A DNA stretch of 64,000 bases, taken from NCBI GenBank assembly GCA_914767885.1, contig CAJZBQ010000033.1, positions 496,001 through 560,000 of the forward strand. Direction: 5' to 3'. This document shows, piece after piece, positions 11,287 through 22,426 of the stretch; within the stretch, counting starts at the first letter, position 1, and each line of letters begins with the position of its first letter. The position numbers and the translations under genes are program-made. The notes below the pieces were generated by a model. It was not told the DNA's origin. It did not search any database and was given only the letters and a program-made list of their open reading frames with translations. The DNA is from Blepharisma stoltei. Lineage: Eukaryota > Ciliophora > Heterotrichea > Heterotrichida > Blepharismidae.

Positions 11287-12660
11287 TTACTCAATAGGTA
11301 TGTTCATTAGCTTATTAACTAGTTCCTTTGAAGTTTGAATGCAGTTTGGCACCCCACTTTTATAAATACTTTGCCCAGAGACATGCAGCCAAGATGGAGA
11401 TTTTTCTTCAATTTCTTGAACGATTTTATAATGTCCCACATTATATTGTGGCAATGCATTTTCACAAAAGCTTGAGACTACAGTTCTTGGGGTTTCTTTA
11501 ATTCCTGTTTGCTTTTGAAACTCTTTTATAAACGCCTCCTGCAGTTCTGATGAACATTTATCGGCAGGGCCCATAATCGATAAGCATGGTTTTCGCAGAG
11601 GAAATTGTGAAGAATCATAGAGAACCCCTGATATAAGTGATTTTTGCCTTTTTGGAACTAAGTATCCTATCCCGCTCAAGCCAGGATTTTCTTCATAGCC
11701 TACGTTTATTGTTAGTATTGAGTTATGTGGAATTGTTTTACATAAATCTGAAATTCTGCTATATCCTTTTAATATGCTAGGGATTTGAAAAGAAGGAATT
11801 GTGGTTATGACATGATCTACCTTATAAATTTCCTTTTTTTCATCCACAACTCTACCTCCTGCCATATCATTTTTTTCAATTGAAGCTACACCTAAAGGCA
11901 CATATTTGAAGTTTGGAAACCTTTGCAAATAATCAAGCAAAGCGTTTATAAAACTGCCTAAGCCATCTTTGAAGTTGAAAGCATTTGACCTCACTCCTAC
12001 AGCCCACCCATAAGCTTTTTCTATCTCAGGATCTTCATGGTGTTTTAGCTTCGGTCTTTTTTGTTCTGGAAAATTCATCTTCAAGAATGGCTCTGTAAAC
12101 GGAGAGCAAGACCTTGCTGAAAGCTTAGACATGTCTCCTGAATAAATTCCGGTCTGAAAAGCATCAAGAAATGTTGATATGAAGTACTCTCTATCCTCAT
12201 CATTCCAAAACTTGTACTTTTTCCTGGCAAAAGCTTCAATGCTTTCATCATCAACTTTTTCATATTTAGGTGACCTTTTAAAAAGTCAAGCACATATCGT
12301 ACGTCTATAAAGTGGGTTGCCAAATATTGCAGAAATCTTGTATTTGTTTGATGGAAGTAATTCTATCATTTTATCATCTGCATAAATGCAAGCTTGAGTT
12401 CTTGACGTGCGGCTTAGTGCGACCTGGTCTAGCATTCCTACTCTGTGGATTATTTCAAATACGTCTCTTGCTTGTGGAGATACTCTTATAGACCTTGGGC
12501 CTGTCTCAAATATGAAATTATCTTTTGTCATTGTTTGAATCCATCCGCCTGGCTTTGATTTCTCAAATAATGTTACTTGCAACTCAGGATTAAGCAGAGT
12601 TAAGTAATAACATGTAGAAAGTCCTGATATTCCTGCTCCAACTACAGCAACTCTCTTCAT
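11287..12660 (-). CDS. PPOX: Protoporphyrinogen oxidase
   Basis: 457 residues. The N-terminus is a Rossmann FAD-binding motif VAVVGAGISGLSTCYYL, followed by an FEKSKPGGWIQT segment and the ETGPRSIR motif of oxygen-dependent protoporphyrinogen IX oxidase. The GIYSGDMSKLSARSCSP stretch matches the family's FxxGVYAGDPxxLS signature. It catalyses the six-electron oxidation of protoporphyrinogen IX to protoporphyrin IX, the penultimate step of heme synthesis, normally at the inner mitochondrial membrane. One TGA at about 12285 is read as Trp (RTICAWLF). No interruption. The start is 24 bp from the stop of the next minus-strand gene, a very tight spacing. The identity is firm; mitochondrial location is from the family. 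Confidence 0.93.
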
Positions 12661-12684
12661 ATTATTTATTTATTTACTGATTAT

Positions 12685-14067
12685 TTAGTCATCTCCTAAA
12701 AATTCATTGCGGTCTAGCTCGTCTTGTGGAGGCGCCACAACCACTTTTTCAACGATTTTCTCTGGCAGTTTGCTCTTAGGCATTGGCTGCCTCCCTACTT
12801 TTCTAATTTTAGGGTTTGCAGACCTTTCCATGTATTTTTGAAGCTTATCTTGAGTTTTTTTCTTTTCTTTGATTAATGTCTCATTTCTTGATTTCTCTCT
12901 GCGGTTTTTTTCTAAATCAATTGCTTTTTTGGTGACATATTCAGGGTCAATTTGATCAAATTCTTTAAAAATCCTTAAATAAGTATCAAGTCTATACTCA
13001 ACCTCAGTTAGCAACCCTAAACAATCTTGTTGACCTTCGTCTGCTTCTAATCCAAGGACATCTCTAGTGGTTTGTTCAAGCCTTACCAAAACTGGATGCC
13101 CAGACAATTCGTTTTCCATAGTTTTTTTCAGCCTTCCATCTAATTGTATACATCTTTTATCCTTTTCTTCAATAGCTTTTCCTAGCTCTGATCTTCCCCC
13201 AGTGAGTTCTGACAGCTTATGCCCAGTTAATTTTTCAATATTTTCAAACTCATGTTTTGCCTGTTCCAAGTTCTGTTCAAGCTCTTGTATATTTTGGATC
13301 AAAATCAAGTTATTTTCTACATACCCATGAAAAATATCGGTTAGCTGCTCTGAGTTTTGGAAATGGTTACCTGAACCTTCTTCATGCGGCTCTACTTTGT
13401 CGAGGAATTCTTTATACTTTGTATATTCTTCAAGGCTTTCTTCATGTTTTTGTATCTGAGTTTGAAGCTGTTGAATTTCTTCATTGAGATGGTTAATATC
13501 ATGAGTAATATCAATTTTTATTTTATTCAGCTTTTTCGCCTCTTTCATTGCATCATGACTTTGCCGCTTGCATTCATCCCAGTATTCATTGAATCTTGTA
13601 GTATCTTCAATAAGCATATCTTCTGAATTTTTTAGCCCATATTCTCTTAGTAATGCAAATTGTTCAAGCTTCTTAATTTCTTCCTTTTTAATATCAATCA
13701 TCATTTGTAGCAAGAACATTTCTCTTTTCTTTTCAATTGTTTTGTGGATGTTCTCTCGAGCTCTTACACGATCTGCAACTAATGCTGCGTGTGCGGCTTC
13801 TGCAACTGTTACTTTTTCTTCAACAGGAGTTGAACTTATTTCAATTTCTTCTATTTTTCGTAATGCTCCTGCGCGGTTGTATTTGGTTCCTTTCTCTCAG
13901 ATTTTTTGTCCTCTAGTTTTTACTCGATCCTCTTTTTCTTTTGCTTTGATTTCGCGAATGTTGAGGATTTCTTCGTCTGGAGGAACTTTGAAAGGATTTT
14001 CATGTCCAGTGTCAAACATACTTGATCTAAGAGGAGGCAAAGAATTCTTGGAATCTAAAGTATCCAT
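12685..14067 (-). CDS. CFAP100/MIA1-like DUF4200 coiled-coil protein (axonemal)
   Basis: 460 residues, ATG at 14065-14067. One TGA, read as Trp, lies near 13897 (GQKIWEKGTKYNRAG). The region from about residue 110 (KREMFLLQMMIDIKKEEIKKLE) through YTKYKEFLDKV matches the DUF4200 coiled coil of CFAP73/CFAP100. The C-terminal LGLEADEG...VEYRLDTYLRIFKEFDQIDPEYV segment fits the CFAP100 branch. In Chlamydomonas this protein (MIA1) is part of the modifier-of-inner-arms complex that regulates inner dynein arms at the base of the 96-nm axonemal repeat. It is almost entirely coiled coil, which makes the paralogue assignment (CFAP100 versus CFAP73) less sure than the family. Confidence 0.82.
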
Positions 14068-14377
14068 GGTGCTTTTAACAGATTTAAATTACTCTTAATA
14101 AGTAAAAATTAAATGTGAATATTTTGATATAGATCAAATGCAGACTCTTATTGCATTATTGCATAAGCATATTTTTAACGTGTCTAAATTTCAGTTCAAT
14201 TATCTGAGAATGTAAACTTATTTTTTGATTAGATCACAAAAATTTTAATAAAAAAATTAAATTATATTAAAGCGAAAAATTCTGAAGGTGCTATTTATAT
14301 TCAAATAACTATGCAAAAAAATTTCTTCATTTAATTTTAAATAATTCTTTCTGATCTCTAAAAACTCGCATATCCAT

Positions 14378-14551
14378 TATCGTTAGTTGCATGTTTTTGA
14401 GCATTGCAACCTACATGTGGAATCTTTTCCACGTGTGTGAAAAGATTCCACATGTGACGCCCTTTTGATTTCACATGTGGAATCATCTTTTCACACGTAG
14501 AAAAGATTCCACATGTAGGTTGCAATGTTCAAAAACATGCAACTAACGATA
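14378..14551. repeat. 174-bp near-perfect palindrome (MITE-like) between divergent genes
   Basis: Left arm TATCGTTAGTTGCATG... and right arm ...CATGCAACTAACGATA, TA at both ends. The inner arms contain repeated CACATGTGGAATC / GATTCCACATGT blocks that form further hairpins. It lies in the 630-bp region between the divergently transcribed CFAP100-like and KDM4-like genes, which must also hold both promoters. Likely an IES or foldback MITE. Confidence 0.8.
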
Positions 14552-14700
14552 TAATTTTTCAGTCTAATATCGCTGATCTAGAATTCTCTCACAAAGGGAG
14601 CCTTATTTCATATCTAGCTTAATCTCTATAAGCTTCACTAACTATCCGTTAAGAAAATTGCGCATTGAATTTATTGTTATGATTATTGATAATTTCGATT

Positions 14701-16604
14701 ATGAAGGGAGTTTTCTGTCCAGTCTTTCACCCCACAAAGGAAGAAATGAAAGATTTCCAAGGGTATATAGAGAAAGTTGAAGGTTTGTCCGAAGGATTCG
14801 GGATGGTAAAAGTAGTGCCTCCTGAAGGCTGGAAAGCCCGAAAAAGAGGATACAAAGATATAAATGTCCAATTAACAAACCCAATTCGTCAGCATGTTCG
14901 AGGTCTCGCCGGTATATACAGCGTTTATCTCATCTCTGAAAAGTCAATGGACCTAGATTCGTACCGAAACTATGCAATTTCTAGAGATCCCAAGCAGAAT
15001 CTCTCAGACGAAGAAATAGAAATGCTTGTAATTTTTATGCAGTTTTGGAAGCAAATCCGGTATGATTCTCCTATCTATGGTGCTGATAGCAATGCTGAGA
15101 CCTTATTTGACTCAGATAGTGAGTGGAATTTGTCACAGCTTGATACAACACTATCGTAATTCATATTCAGAAAAGGGCTGCATCCTTATAAATTAGCTGG
15201 AATTAATATGCCATTTATTTATGCAGGTTGCTGGAAAAGTATGTTTTGCTGGCACAAAGAGGATATGGACCTTTACTCTATTAATTATCTGCATTTTGGG
15301 AAGCCGAAGTTCTGGTACTGTATCCCACTAGAGGAATCTGAAAGATTTGAGCGTTTCTGCCAGTTTCATTTTCATGATGACTATATAGACCATACCCCTA
15401 TATAGATCTCTTTATAGAACAGATTGTAATGGAATGTTGAACGGCCAAGACTCAAACGGACGAGCTGGATCTTATAAAGGGTGTGTTAGGCCAAAAATGG
15501 TTGACAATTGTGGAAATAAGTTGGCAAGTAATCCCACCAATTTTTTAAAATGGCTTTATTATTAAATTAATTTTAAATTTAAAATACCCTTTTAGGCTGA
15601 ATATAATAAATATAAAAATCATTGTTTATTTAAAAATTTATCCTTCTGCAAAAAGCAACTAGATCGAATAAGTTGCTAATTTTTAAATCAGTTTAAATTG
15701 CTAATGAGCATAATATGAGCCATTAAGAGTTTCATAAAAAAGAAGCCATGTTCAATACATACTTTGGATTTTATAGAGCATTTGATCATAAGAAAATTAG
15801 CTTTGTTTATTTAAAAATCTATCCTACCACAAAAAAGCAACTCGATCAATAAGTTTTAATTTTTAAGTCCATTTAAATTTGTTAAAGGATATATTATGAG
15901 TCATTAATAACTTCATAAAGAACAGCAAGTGCTTAATACGAACTTTGGCTTTTATAGACCATTTGATCACAATCAAATTGGCATTATTTATTTAAAAATC
16001 TAAATAAGACATTAATCGATGCCTCCCTAAACAGGCATCATAAATTTAAAATTTATTAATAATAAAGTCATTTTAAAAATTGGTGCGTTTACTTGTCAAC
16101 TTTTTCCACGCTTGTCACCATTTTTTGACATGCCACTTTTTAACACTTCTTGATATAGAGGTTCAGCTCATCTCTTTGATAGAGTCTGTCTTGCTCGTTC
16201 AACAGCCAATTACATTTTGTTCGATAAGAAATTTATATATGTGTATGAGCTATATAGCATGCCCAGAATTTCTCAGACATAAATCTATACAAATATCACC
16301 GTCAATACTGAAAAAAGCTGGAATCAATGTCCAAAAAGTGGTTCAGCGACCTGGAGAATACGTCGTGATTTTCGCTAAAGCGTATCATATGGGCTTCAAC
16401 TCAGGATTCAACTGTGCTGAAGCAGTCAACTTTGCAACACCAAAATGGCTTGATATTGCTTCAAACGTTTCACGATGCCTATGCGATCCGGATACTGTGA
16501 AAATTGATATGGATGAGTTTAAGGCTAAACTAGAAGAATATGAAAATAGATCAACAAAGAGAAAATCAGAGCCGAGAAAAAGACAAAAAGTTAGAGCGAA
16601 TTAG
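14701..16604 (+). CDS. KDM4: KDM4-type JmjN/JmjC histone lysine demethylase
   Basis: Exonic parts 14701-15155, 15171-15388 and 16258-16604 give 339 residues. The N-terminal JmjN segment ([21 protein letters not shown]) is followed by the JmjC catalytic domain. Iron ligands are visible as H and E in [18 protein letters not shown] and the distal H in [25 protein letters not shown]4 enzymes use Fe(II) and 2-oxoglutarate to demethylate H3K9me3/H3K36me3 in the nucleus; that substrate choice is from the family. It is short, with a basic C-terminus ([11 protein letters not shown], a possible nuclear localisation signal) and no PHD or Tudor domains. One 15-nt intron and one 869-bp IES interrupt it; the IES falls in the JmjC domain. 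Confidence 0.92.
15156..15170 (+). other. 15-nt intron (KDM4-like gene)
   Basis: The intron is GTAATTCATATTCAG. Removal joins TTLS to [10 protein letters not shown] in frame, matching the KDM4 alignment. Confidence 0.92.
15389..16257. mobile_element. 869-bp IES with long inverted ends and internal tandem units (family F)
   Basis: Flanked by CTATATAG (15381-15388 and 16250-16257), which contains TA. The terminal 150 bp at each end are inverted copies: GTTGAACGGCCAAGACTCAA pairs with a right-end sequence whose reverse complement reads GTTGAACGAGCAAGACAGAC. The centre holds about 2.5 tandem units of roughly 180 bp, each beginning GTTTATTTAAAAAT. Excision restores [12 protein letters not shown] in the KDM4 gene. 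A partial relative occurs at 32461. Confidence 0.88.
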
Positions 16605-16647
16605 ATGATTTTTATAAATTAAGAAATTTTTAACGAAAGTGATTTAT

Positions 16648-18093
16648 TTATGATTTTTCTTTTCTGTATTCTCCTCTATCTCCTCCTCGCTTTCCTCCTC
16701 TATTTCCTCTTCCGACTTTTTCCTTTTTGGCTTCTTTCTCGTTGCTCTTGTGAGGTCTTGGTTTTTTCTTTGTGACTTCTACGAATCCATCATTTTCATC
16801 GGCAGGCTCATCTTTGGTTTCTTCATCTAATTTGCTCCAAGTTGACTCTACAACTTTCACGGTCTGCACCTTAGCTTCTTCTTTGGCTGCAGAAGGAGCA
16901 CTTGGAATTGTTTCTTTGCTTGCTACTTCATTAGGAATAATTTTTTCTGCTGGGGCTTCAACTATATCTGCTGGCTTGCTTTGTGCGGAGGACCATTGAA
17001 ATGCATTATTTGCAAAATCAGACAAACTTCTATAAGTTCTCAGTGTCCCCGGGGCGACTTTTTCGCTTCTTTTTGCAAAAAGGTCTAAAGAGCGCTTGAA
17101 ATTTCCATAGATATCTATGAATTTTTCACCAGTTTCGCCTTGACTGAGTGAATGGAAGCTTAAAAATGGTTCCAAATCACACTCTCCATGGTTAGATTTT
17201 TTGAACATTTCCTTGACTTTTGGTATACATTAAAATGGAGACACGTGTCAGCCTGACCTCTTAGCGCAGCAGTCCAGACCTTATGGCTACTGCGAACTGG
17301 GGTGGACTCCGAGCCGAAATCAAGTACAGGCTCAAGAGGTGTGTATCAGGTAGGTTTTTGGCTGCTTTCCTGTGGTTGGAAATGGAGGTGCTCAACAATG
17401 CACTTTGGATCCGAGGACCCATGGACATTCCTCTACTGGGAAACTGGGCTCTCGGCCCAGGTCACAGAGGAACAGTCTTTTTTTTGTAGCTGTCGAAGGA
17501 AGGCACTTTGACACCCAATAGACTCCAAGGATCTATGGAATCAAGCTACTCCAATCGCCGTAGCAGGGCCGCAGAAATCCATAAGCCGCCCACCCAAGAC
17601 TGAAGCCTCAAGGCAAGGAGGAGACAGAAGGTGCCAGAAGGGCACTCGCAAGAGGGATAGACTCTCTGGGCTAGATTCGAAAAGCTGTAGAACCTCCTGT
17701 ACGGGAGGTCTTTAGTGACTGCGCCACCAATATGGCTTGTGTCTGACTTTAATAATGCTTTTCCTTGACTTTCGGTGATCTTAAGAATTCTCCCAAAATC
17801 CAAAGCCTAATGATTTCATCAGACCTGTCTTCTTCAACTTTCTGTGTAGGAGGCTTTATATCTTTTTTAGGGGTTTGGTTTGTGGTTTGGTAAAACTCAA
17901 TTGATCGCTCAATTTCTGCTAAAAAGTCCTCAGTTTGAGCCTTGGATTCAATCATTTTACGCTCTTCCTCGTTCATCTCCTTGCCAGAAACTTTGAGTTC
18001 TCCTTCTTTTTTTTGAATTCTTTCAAGTTTTTTGATGAGATTTCTTTTTCTTTTCTGGAGAGCTGAGAGGAAGTCGTCCTGATTTGACTCCAT
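16648..18093 (-). CDS. RGG-tailed basic/acidic protein, possibly caprin-like
   Basis: Exonic parts 18093-17773 and 17220-16648 give 297 residues. The N-terminal 60 residues are a helical segment (DFLSALQKRKRNLIKKLERIQ) that resembles caprin-type N-termini. The middle is acidic and low complexity, and the C-terminus is an RGG/GRG-rich basic tail (GRGNRGGKRGGDRGEYRKE) typical of RNA-binding proteins. I cannot assign a family with confidence; an mRNP role is an inference from the tail. A 552-bp SINE-like insert sits in the middle, and its removal is required for the frame. The stop lies 43 bp from the convergent KDM4 stop. Confidence 0.75.
17221..17772 (+). mobile_element. SINE-like insert, family C, in the RGG-tailed protein gene
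   Basis: 552 bp flanked by TTTCCTTGACTTT (17208-17220 and 17760-17772), a 13-bp repeat with no TA. The 5' end has TAAAATGG about 10 bp in, then CCTCTTAGCGCAGCAG, which resembles a polymerase III A box (speculative). The 3' half matches the element at 25193. Removal joins RSPKVKE to MFKKSNHG in frame. Confidence 0.87.
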
Positions 18094-18304
18094 TACTATT
18101 ATTATCCATATTGGATTTATTGAGAATTCAGTGTGCTTTGAAGCAATTTTTATTAATTTTATGGATGGGATAGGGAGTTAAGGGCAATATTTTTATGCAA
18201 TGTTTAACTATTGAAATTAATAAAAGAAATAAAATAAAAAATTAGACCACATATTAAGATTTTGGTAGAACTAAAATACTAACGCCTTGTAATAATTACA
18301 TTAA

Positions 18305-20578
18305 ATGGCAGATATAAGTTTCACTTCATATCTCAATCGAAATATTGAAGAGCTTAATGTTATTACATTAAATTAAGAAGAATTTAAATGCGTAGCGTTT
18401 AGCTTAACGTCCATTATGGGGTTGCCAACCCAGATCCCGCCATTTTATTTTTACATCTTTTGTGCTTACGGATCGCTGTGACAACATGTTTTGCTGGAAG
18501 GGAAAAAACACTCCATAGCACTTCAAATGGTGTTTCGACATCGAAGATTCATGAGCGGCTTCTTTCTTCTTTGGCACTGTGTAGTGACTAGGCTTCCTTA
18601 GAGGATTGAAGTGAAAAAAAGTACAGGCCTTTGATTCCCTAGGGTAGGCCAAAAGGTAGGGCATCCCCTTCAAGTTTCTTACCTATTTTTGCAGATATAA
18701 AATTCCAGCCTCATAATCATAAAGCGCAGAGTGAGCGGTGCAGATCAGTAGATCGGTACTTTACAATATCTCCATTTTGTGATTATGAAGAACTTGATGT
18801 CAAGATTAAAACTGCTTCTGTAACCTTTATGTAGTTTATAACCTCCTCTCTTGATTTTTCAACATCAAAAATAATACAAAAAATTAGACAACGCAAACTT
18901 ATAATTGCAGAGCAACAAGATGTGACTAGCATCATCAACAAACACTCATCAAAAATTGATAGTCAAGTAGAAAAAATGAACAAAAGCAGACTTGAGCATG
19001 CAAAAATCCAAAAAGAGCTTCTGACAAGGCGGTTAGAAGACTTGGACAGCTCCATTAAAATGTTGGAAACTTCCAACGACTCCAACATTTCACCCAAAAA
19101 AACTCAACAAAAATATGAGCTTGATGAAGACTCAGAAAGGAAAATAAAAGATTTTAAAGCATTAGCTAAAAGACTCCAAAGAGAAAAAGAAATGAGAAGA
19201 CTGATGAAAGAAAAAGACCAGTCATATTATCATTTAAAACTTATTGCAGAAGCCGAAGAAGCTCGAAGAATTGAAATCGAAAATGAAGAAATGTGAAAAA
19301 TCAATAAGCAAAAGCAAATTGAGGAATTAAAAGAAAAGGCAAGAATTCGCAAAGAAGAGCTGGAACATCAAAAACAAATTTTCAGAGAAAAATCGCCTGA
19401 TTTTTCAAAGCCATTCTACATAGTCATGGAAGAAAAATATAAAAATGAAATTGAAATGCCTGAGCTTGAAAAACGGAAAATAGAATTAGCTAAAAAAAGA
19501 CAGCAGGTTCAGCCAATTAGCCTAGAAGAGATATTAGACCATGCGAAAAAATATAAAGAAATTACTAAATTTCCTACCCTCTTAAGAGTGGGAAAGATTT
19601 TTCTCCTCACTCTTAAAAGGGATTAATATATTTTAATTTTTTTGGATTTTAAAAACCTGAGTTTGCAAATATGTAAAATGAAATTTATATAAATTTAAGC
19701 TGTCTAGAATATAATAGAATTAGCAAGAGATTTCGCTATAGCAATCATTAATAATATATAAAAAACATTTTATATAAAAAATTACACTATGGGATAATTA
19801 TTTTTAAACTAGCATTTCTCTGATGGTTTTGCTCGCTTTTAAAGGGGAGGAGAGTAAAGAAGCTCAATTAAGAAGAGAAAGAGAAAAGCATAAGTGAGGA
19901 ATGGATAATTCAATTCAGTCATTTACAACTCCATCAAGAACACAGACTTATTACGATAGTGAAAGTAAGGAAGAAGAATTAAAAAGGGATCATGATGAAA
20001 GGCTGAAAAAAAGAGAAAAACAGAAAAGGTATGGAGAAATCGTAAGGGAACTGTTTTACCCTACTATAGATGAGAAGAAGCGATTTGAAATACAAAAAAT
20101 AAAGGATCGGCTAAATCTACCAAAAATTCTAAAGCCTATAAAAGAGTCAACTTATGAAAAATTGAACAGAAGCACTGATGCAATACAAGGGATAGAGAAA
20201 AAGCCAAAGAAAGTGAAAAAAGAAAGAAATATATCAGAGCATGTAAGCAAAACTCCTGACGTAAAATCCAAAACTATTGTTGTTGATTATCTAGCTGAAA
20301 GAAGGGCAGAAAAATCGCATCTTGAGCATGATCTACACAGATTATTTACAAAGCAAGAAGTTCATTGAAATGACGATTTTTCTGACATCCCATTTGCTGA
20401 AAAAGCAAAGCTTATTAAGGAAAAATCAAAATCAATTGAAAAGACAGCAAGAATGCATGAAATCCTTGCAAAATCAACATCTCCAACCCATCCTGAAGCT
20501 CTGAAAATTGAAGAGCACATCAATGAAATGCTCCTTCAAGCTGTTCGAGCTAAATTAAATTTAATCAGCAGTGCATAA
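18305..20578 (+). CDS. Unrecognised coiled-coil protein
   Basis: Exonic parts 18305-18317, 18701-18819, 18835-19576 and 19857-20578 sum to exactly 531 codons plus stop. TGA codons near 19294, 19896 and 20366 encode Trp. Apart from a short N-terminus (MADIKFQPHNHKAQSER) the protein is charged, Lys/Glu-rich helix throughout, consistent with long coiled coils. I do not recognise a family; a cytoskeletal or ciliary structural role would be typical but is a guess. It is broken by a SINE-like insert only 13 bp into the coding sequence, a 15-nt intron and a TA-bounded IES. It ends 25 bp from the convergent Rab stop. Confidence 0.78.
18318..18700. mobile_element. SINE-like insert, family D, at codon 5 of the coiled-coil gene
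   Basis: 383 bp flanked by GCAGATATAA (18308-18317 and 18691-18700). It carries TTAACGTCCATTATGGGGTTG, shared with the elements at 20733 and 54888. Removal gives ATG GCA GAT ATA AAA TTC, in frame. The target contains TA. Confidence 0.82.
18820..18834 (+). other. 15-nt intron (coiled-coil gene)
   Basis: The intron is GTAACCTTTATGTAG. It removes an in-frame TAG and joins KIKTAS to FITSSLD. Confidence 0.88.
19575..19854. mobile_element. TA-bounded IES in the coiled-coil gene
   Basis: 280 bp from TACCCTCTTAAGAG to GGGGAGGAGAG before the second TA (19855-19856). The ends form CTCTTAAGAG/CACTCTTAAAAGGG hairpins. Excision joins ITKFP to KEAQLRRERE. The body shares ATAATAGAATTAGC and ATTTCGCTATA blocks with the type 1 MITEs. 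Confidence 0.88.
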
Positions 20579-20603
20579 TAAAGCTATTTCATTAATTTGT
20601 AGC

Positions 20604-21886
20604 CTAGCAACAATTTGGTTGTTTTTTCTCTTCTTTCACAGCTAAGTTCAATTTTGGCCTCGGAATAGGCTGGAAGCCGCTTTCTCTTCGTTTTTTTAAT
20701 AATTCTCTAGCAATAGTTGTGAATGCTAAATCGCCGTCTTAGTCGGCAGCACTGAGCGGAGTCACCCCCTGGTGTAGCAAAGCAGGCTGGCCCAACGGCA
20801 TGTGGGATGCAGCGGGAAGCTCTGGGTTTGGGCAACCCCATAAAGGACGTTAAACTTATAAATCTTAATGTAATGTATGTGAATGCTAAATCAACCTGGT
20901 AAGCTGTTTTGGCGCTAGTTTCAACATAATTGATGCCGTATTGCTGGGCTTTTCTTTCTCCTTCACTTGTCTCGACAGCTGAAGTTTCATCTGATTTATT
21001 TCCAATTAATAATTTCACAGAACTTTCATGGGCGTATCTATTGACTTCTTCCATCCACGAGTCCACATTATTGAAGCTGCCTCTATTGGTTTTATCAAAA
21101 ACTACAATTAATCCGTCTGAGCCTCTATAATAAGCAGTTGTGATTGTTCTAAATCTTTCTTGGCCTGCAGTGTCCCACTATATTAAAATTACAATTTGAA
21201 GTTTGACTGATGTGCCATCAATATCTAAGGTTCGGAATCGAAAGTCAACGCCGATCGTGGTTAAATAACTTTCTGTAAAAGTATCGTCAGCAAACCGGAC
21301 AATGATGCAGGATTTCCCAACGCCAGAGTCACCAATTATAACAAGCTTGAAAAGGTAGTCACTATTTAAATATATACATTAAAATGGCGTGGTGAGCCAG
21401 CCTGCCCTCTTAGCACCTGCACCAATTGGCTTATTGAGAGAGCCAGGGAACTGATCGCATGTTCATATCCAGGCAAAGGTTGTACACATGGAAAGATGGC
21501 TCACTGAGTTGAAAAGGGGACACCCATAAGGCCAGATGATATCACTTGGTCAATCTGAAAAATCCCCAGCACGGTATAAGGGGATGCGTCTTAGGCTCCG
21601 ATTATTTTAGTCGAAACATTATCAGAAAATTCTTTTTTTGAATTTTTCTGGAAGATAAACCCCGTTTACTTTGGCATTGCAGCTCAATGTCTCTGACTCT
21701 CATGAAGTGACTGCAAGCTCTTGCCCGTGGGAGATATACAGGTGATGGCCATGCTCGGGCTGGCAGACAAGTGATGGAGTGTTATTTTGAGGCTAGTAGT
21801 GGTCTGTAGATCTGCATGTAACTTCTCTATGAGTAATTAAAGTTTAAGTCACTATTTAAATCTTACTATTCTCTTCGAATTGCCAT
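20604..21886 (-). CDS. Rab-family small GTPase (Rab1/Rab8-like)
   Basis: Exonic parts 21886-21867, 21361-21193, 21177-20893 and 20732-20604 give exactly 200 residues: [20 protein letters not shown] onward. P-loop GDSGVGKS, switch I/effector TIGVDF, switch [11 protein letters not shown], base contacts GNKSD and ETSAK, and the double-cysteine prenylation end NCC are all present. Rabs recruit tethers and motors to vesicle membranes; the effector sequence suggests the Rab1/8 group (ER-Golgi or exocytic traffic), an inference. Two 15-nt introns and two SINE-like inserts interrupt it, one of them in the first intron. Without removing the downstream insert the C-terminal CC is lost. Confidence 0.94.
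20733..20892. mobile_element. Short SINE-like insert, family D, in the Rab gene
   Basis: 160 bp flanked by TGTGAATGCTAAATC (20718-20732 and 20878-20892), 15 bp. Contains the family D GGGCAACCCCATAAAGGACG block. Removal restores [16 protein letters not shown] and the prenylation motif. Confidence 0.9.
21178..21192 (-). other. 15-nt intron 2 of the Rab gene
   Basis: Minus-strand GTAATTTTAATATAG between KLQI and WDTAGQ. It contains an in-frame TAG that would truncate switch II. Confidence 0.93.
21372..21861. mobile_element. SINE-like insert in intron 1 of the Rab gene
   Basis: 490 bp flanked by AGTCACTATTTAAAT (21357-21371 and 21847-21861). The duplicated target covers the 3' end of the intron and the first exonic bases. 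The 5' end has AAAATGGCG 9 bp in, followed by a CAGCCTG-CCTCTTAGC block like family C, but the 3' part is different. Confidence 0.87.
21852..21866 (-). other. 15-nt intron 1 of the Rab gene, interrupted in germline DNA
   Basis: Minus-strand GTAAGATTTAAATAG in the promoter-proximal copy. It joins MAIRREY to DYLFKL (codon split TA/T). In this DNA the intron acceptor is duplicated by the adjacent insertion. Confidence 0.85.
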
Positions 21887-21899
21887 TATGATTTTATTC

Positions 21900-22397
21900 T
21901 AACCTTCCTCTTTAAATTGGAACAAATTATTCATAAAATTTCAATTTTTTGGTAATTAACCCACTTTAAATTGGAACAGAATTTTTTGTTCTAATTTAAG
22001 TAGAGGGAGAGAAAGAAAAAACTAAGACAAATAAGAACTAATATCTCTACATTATTTGTAAATAATTACTTGAGTTATGCTTTATCTTCTTGCTTAAATC
22101 GAATAAATAATTTTATATCTTAATTCTTTTTTGGGAATTTTATAATTATATATTAAAAATTCAATTTGAAATTAATCTTCTTATTTAATTTATAAAACTT
22201 ATGTATTAGAGCCAAGTTGTCTAACTTGATAGAATTAAAGAAGGTTTCGTTATAATATATTAATTATTTATCAAATTCTATTATTTTTAAAACAAAAAAT
22301 TCTTGAGTTTATTTTTTAAAAAAAAAAATTTTTTGTAATTATGATAGTAATCAAAGGAAGGAAGAATTGTTTTATTCGTTAAATAAGGGAAGGGAGT
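21900..22397. mobile_element. Intergenic TA-bounded IES between Rab and kelch genes
   Basis: About 498 bp from TAACCTTCCTC to GGAAGGGAG before TA 22398-22399. Internal AAATTGGAACAAAT/TTTGTTCTAATTTAAG inverted blocks lie near the left end. It lies between two divergent genes, so it interrupts or borders both promoters in the germline. Confidence 0.72.
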
Positions 22398-22426
22398 TAA
22401 TAAGACTTATATGAGATTAATATTTA

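Noticed and set aside
15389-16257. Long insertions as large spliceosomal introns
   Set aside because: They lack GT...AG at the required junctions, carry inverted ends or target repeats, and true introns here are 15 nt.
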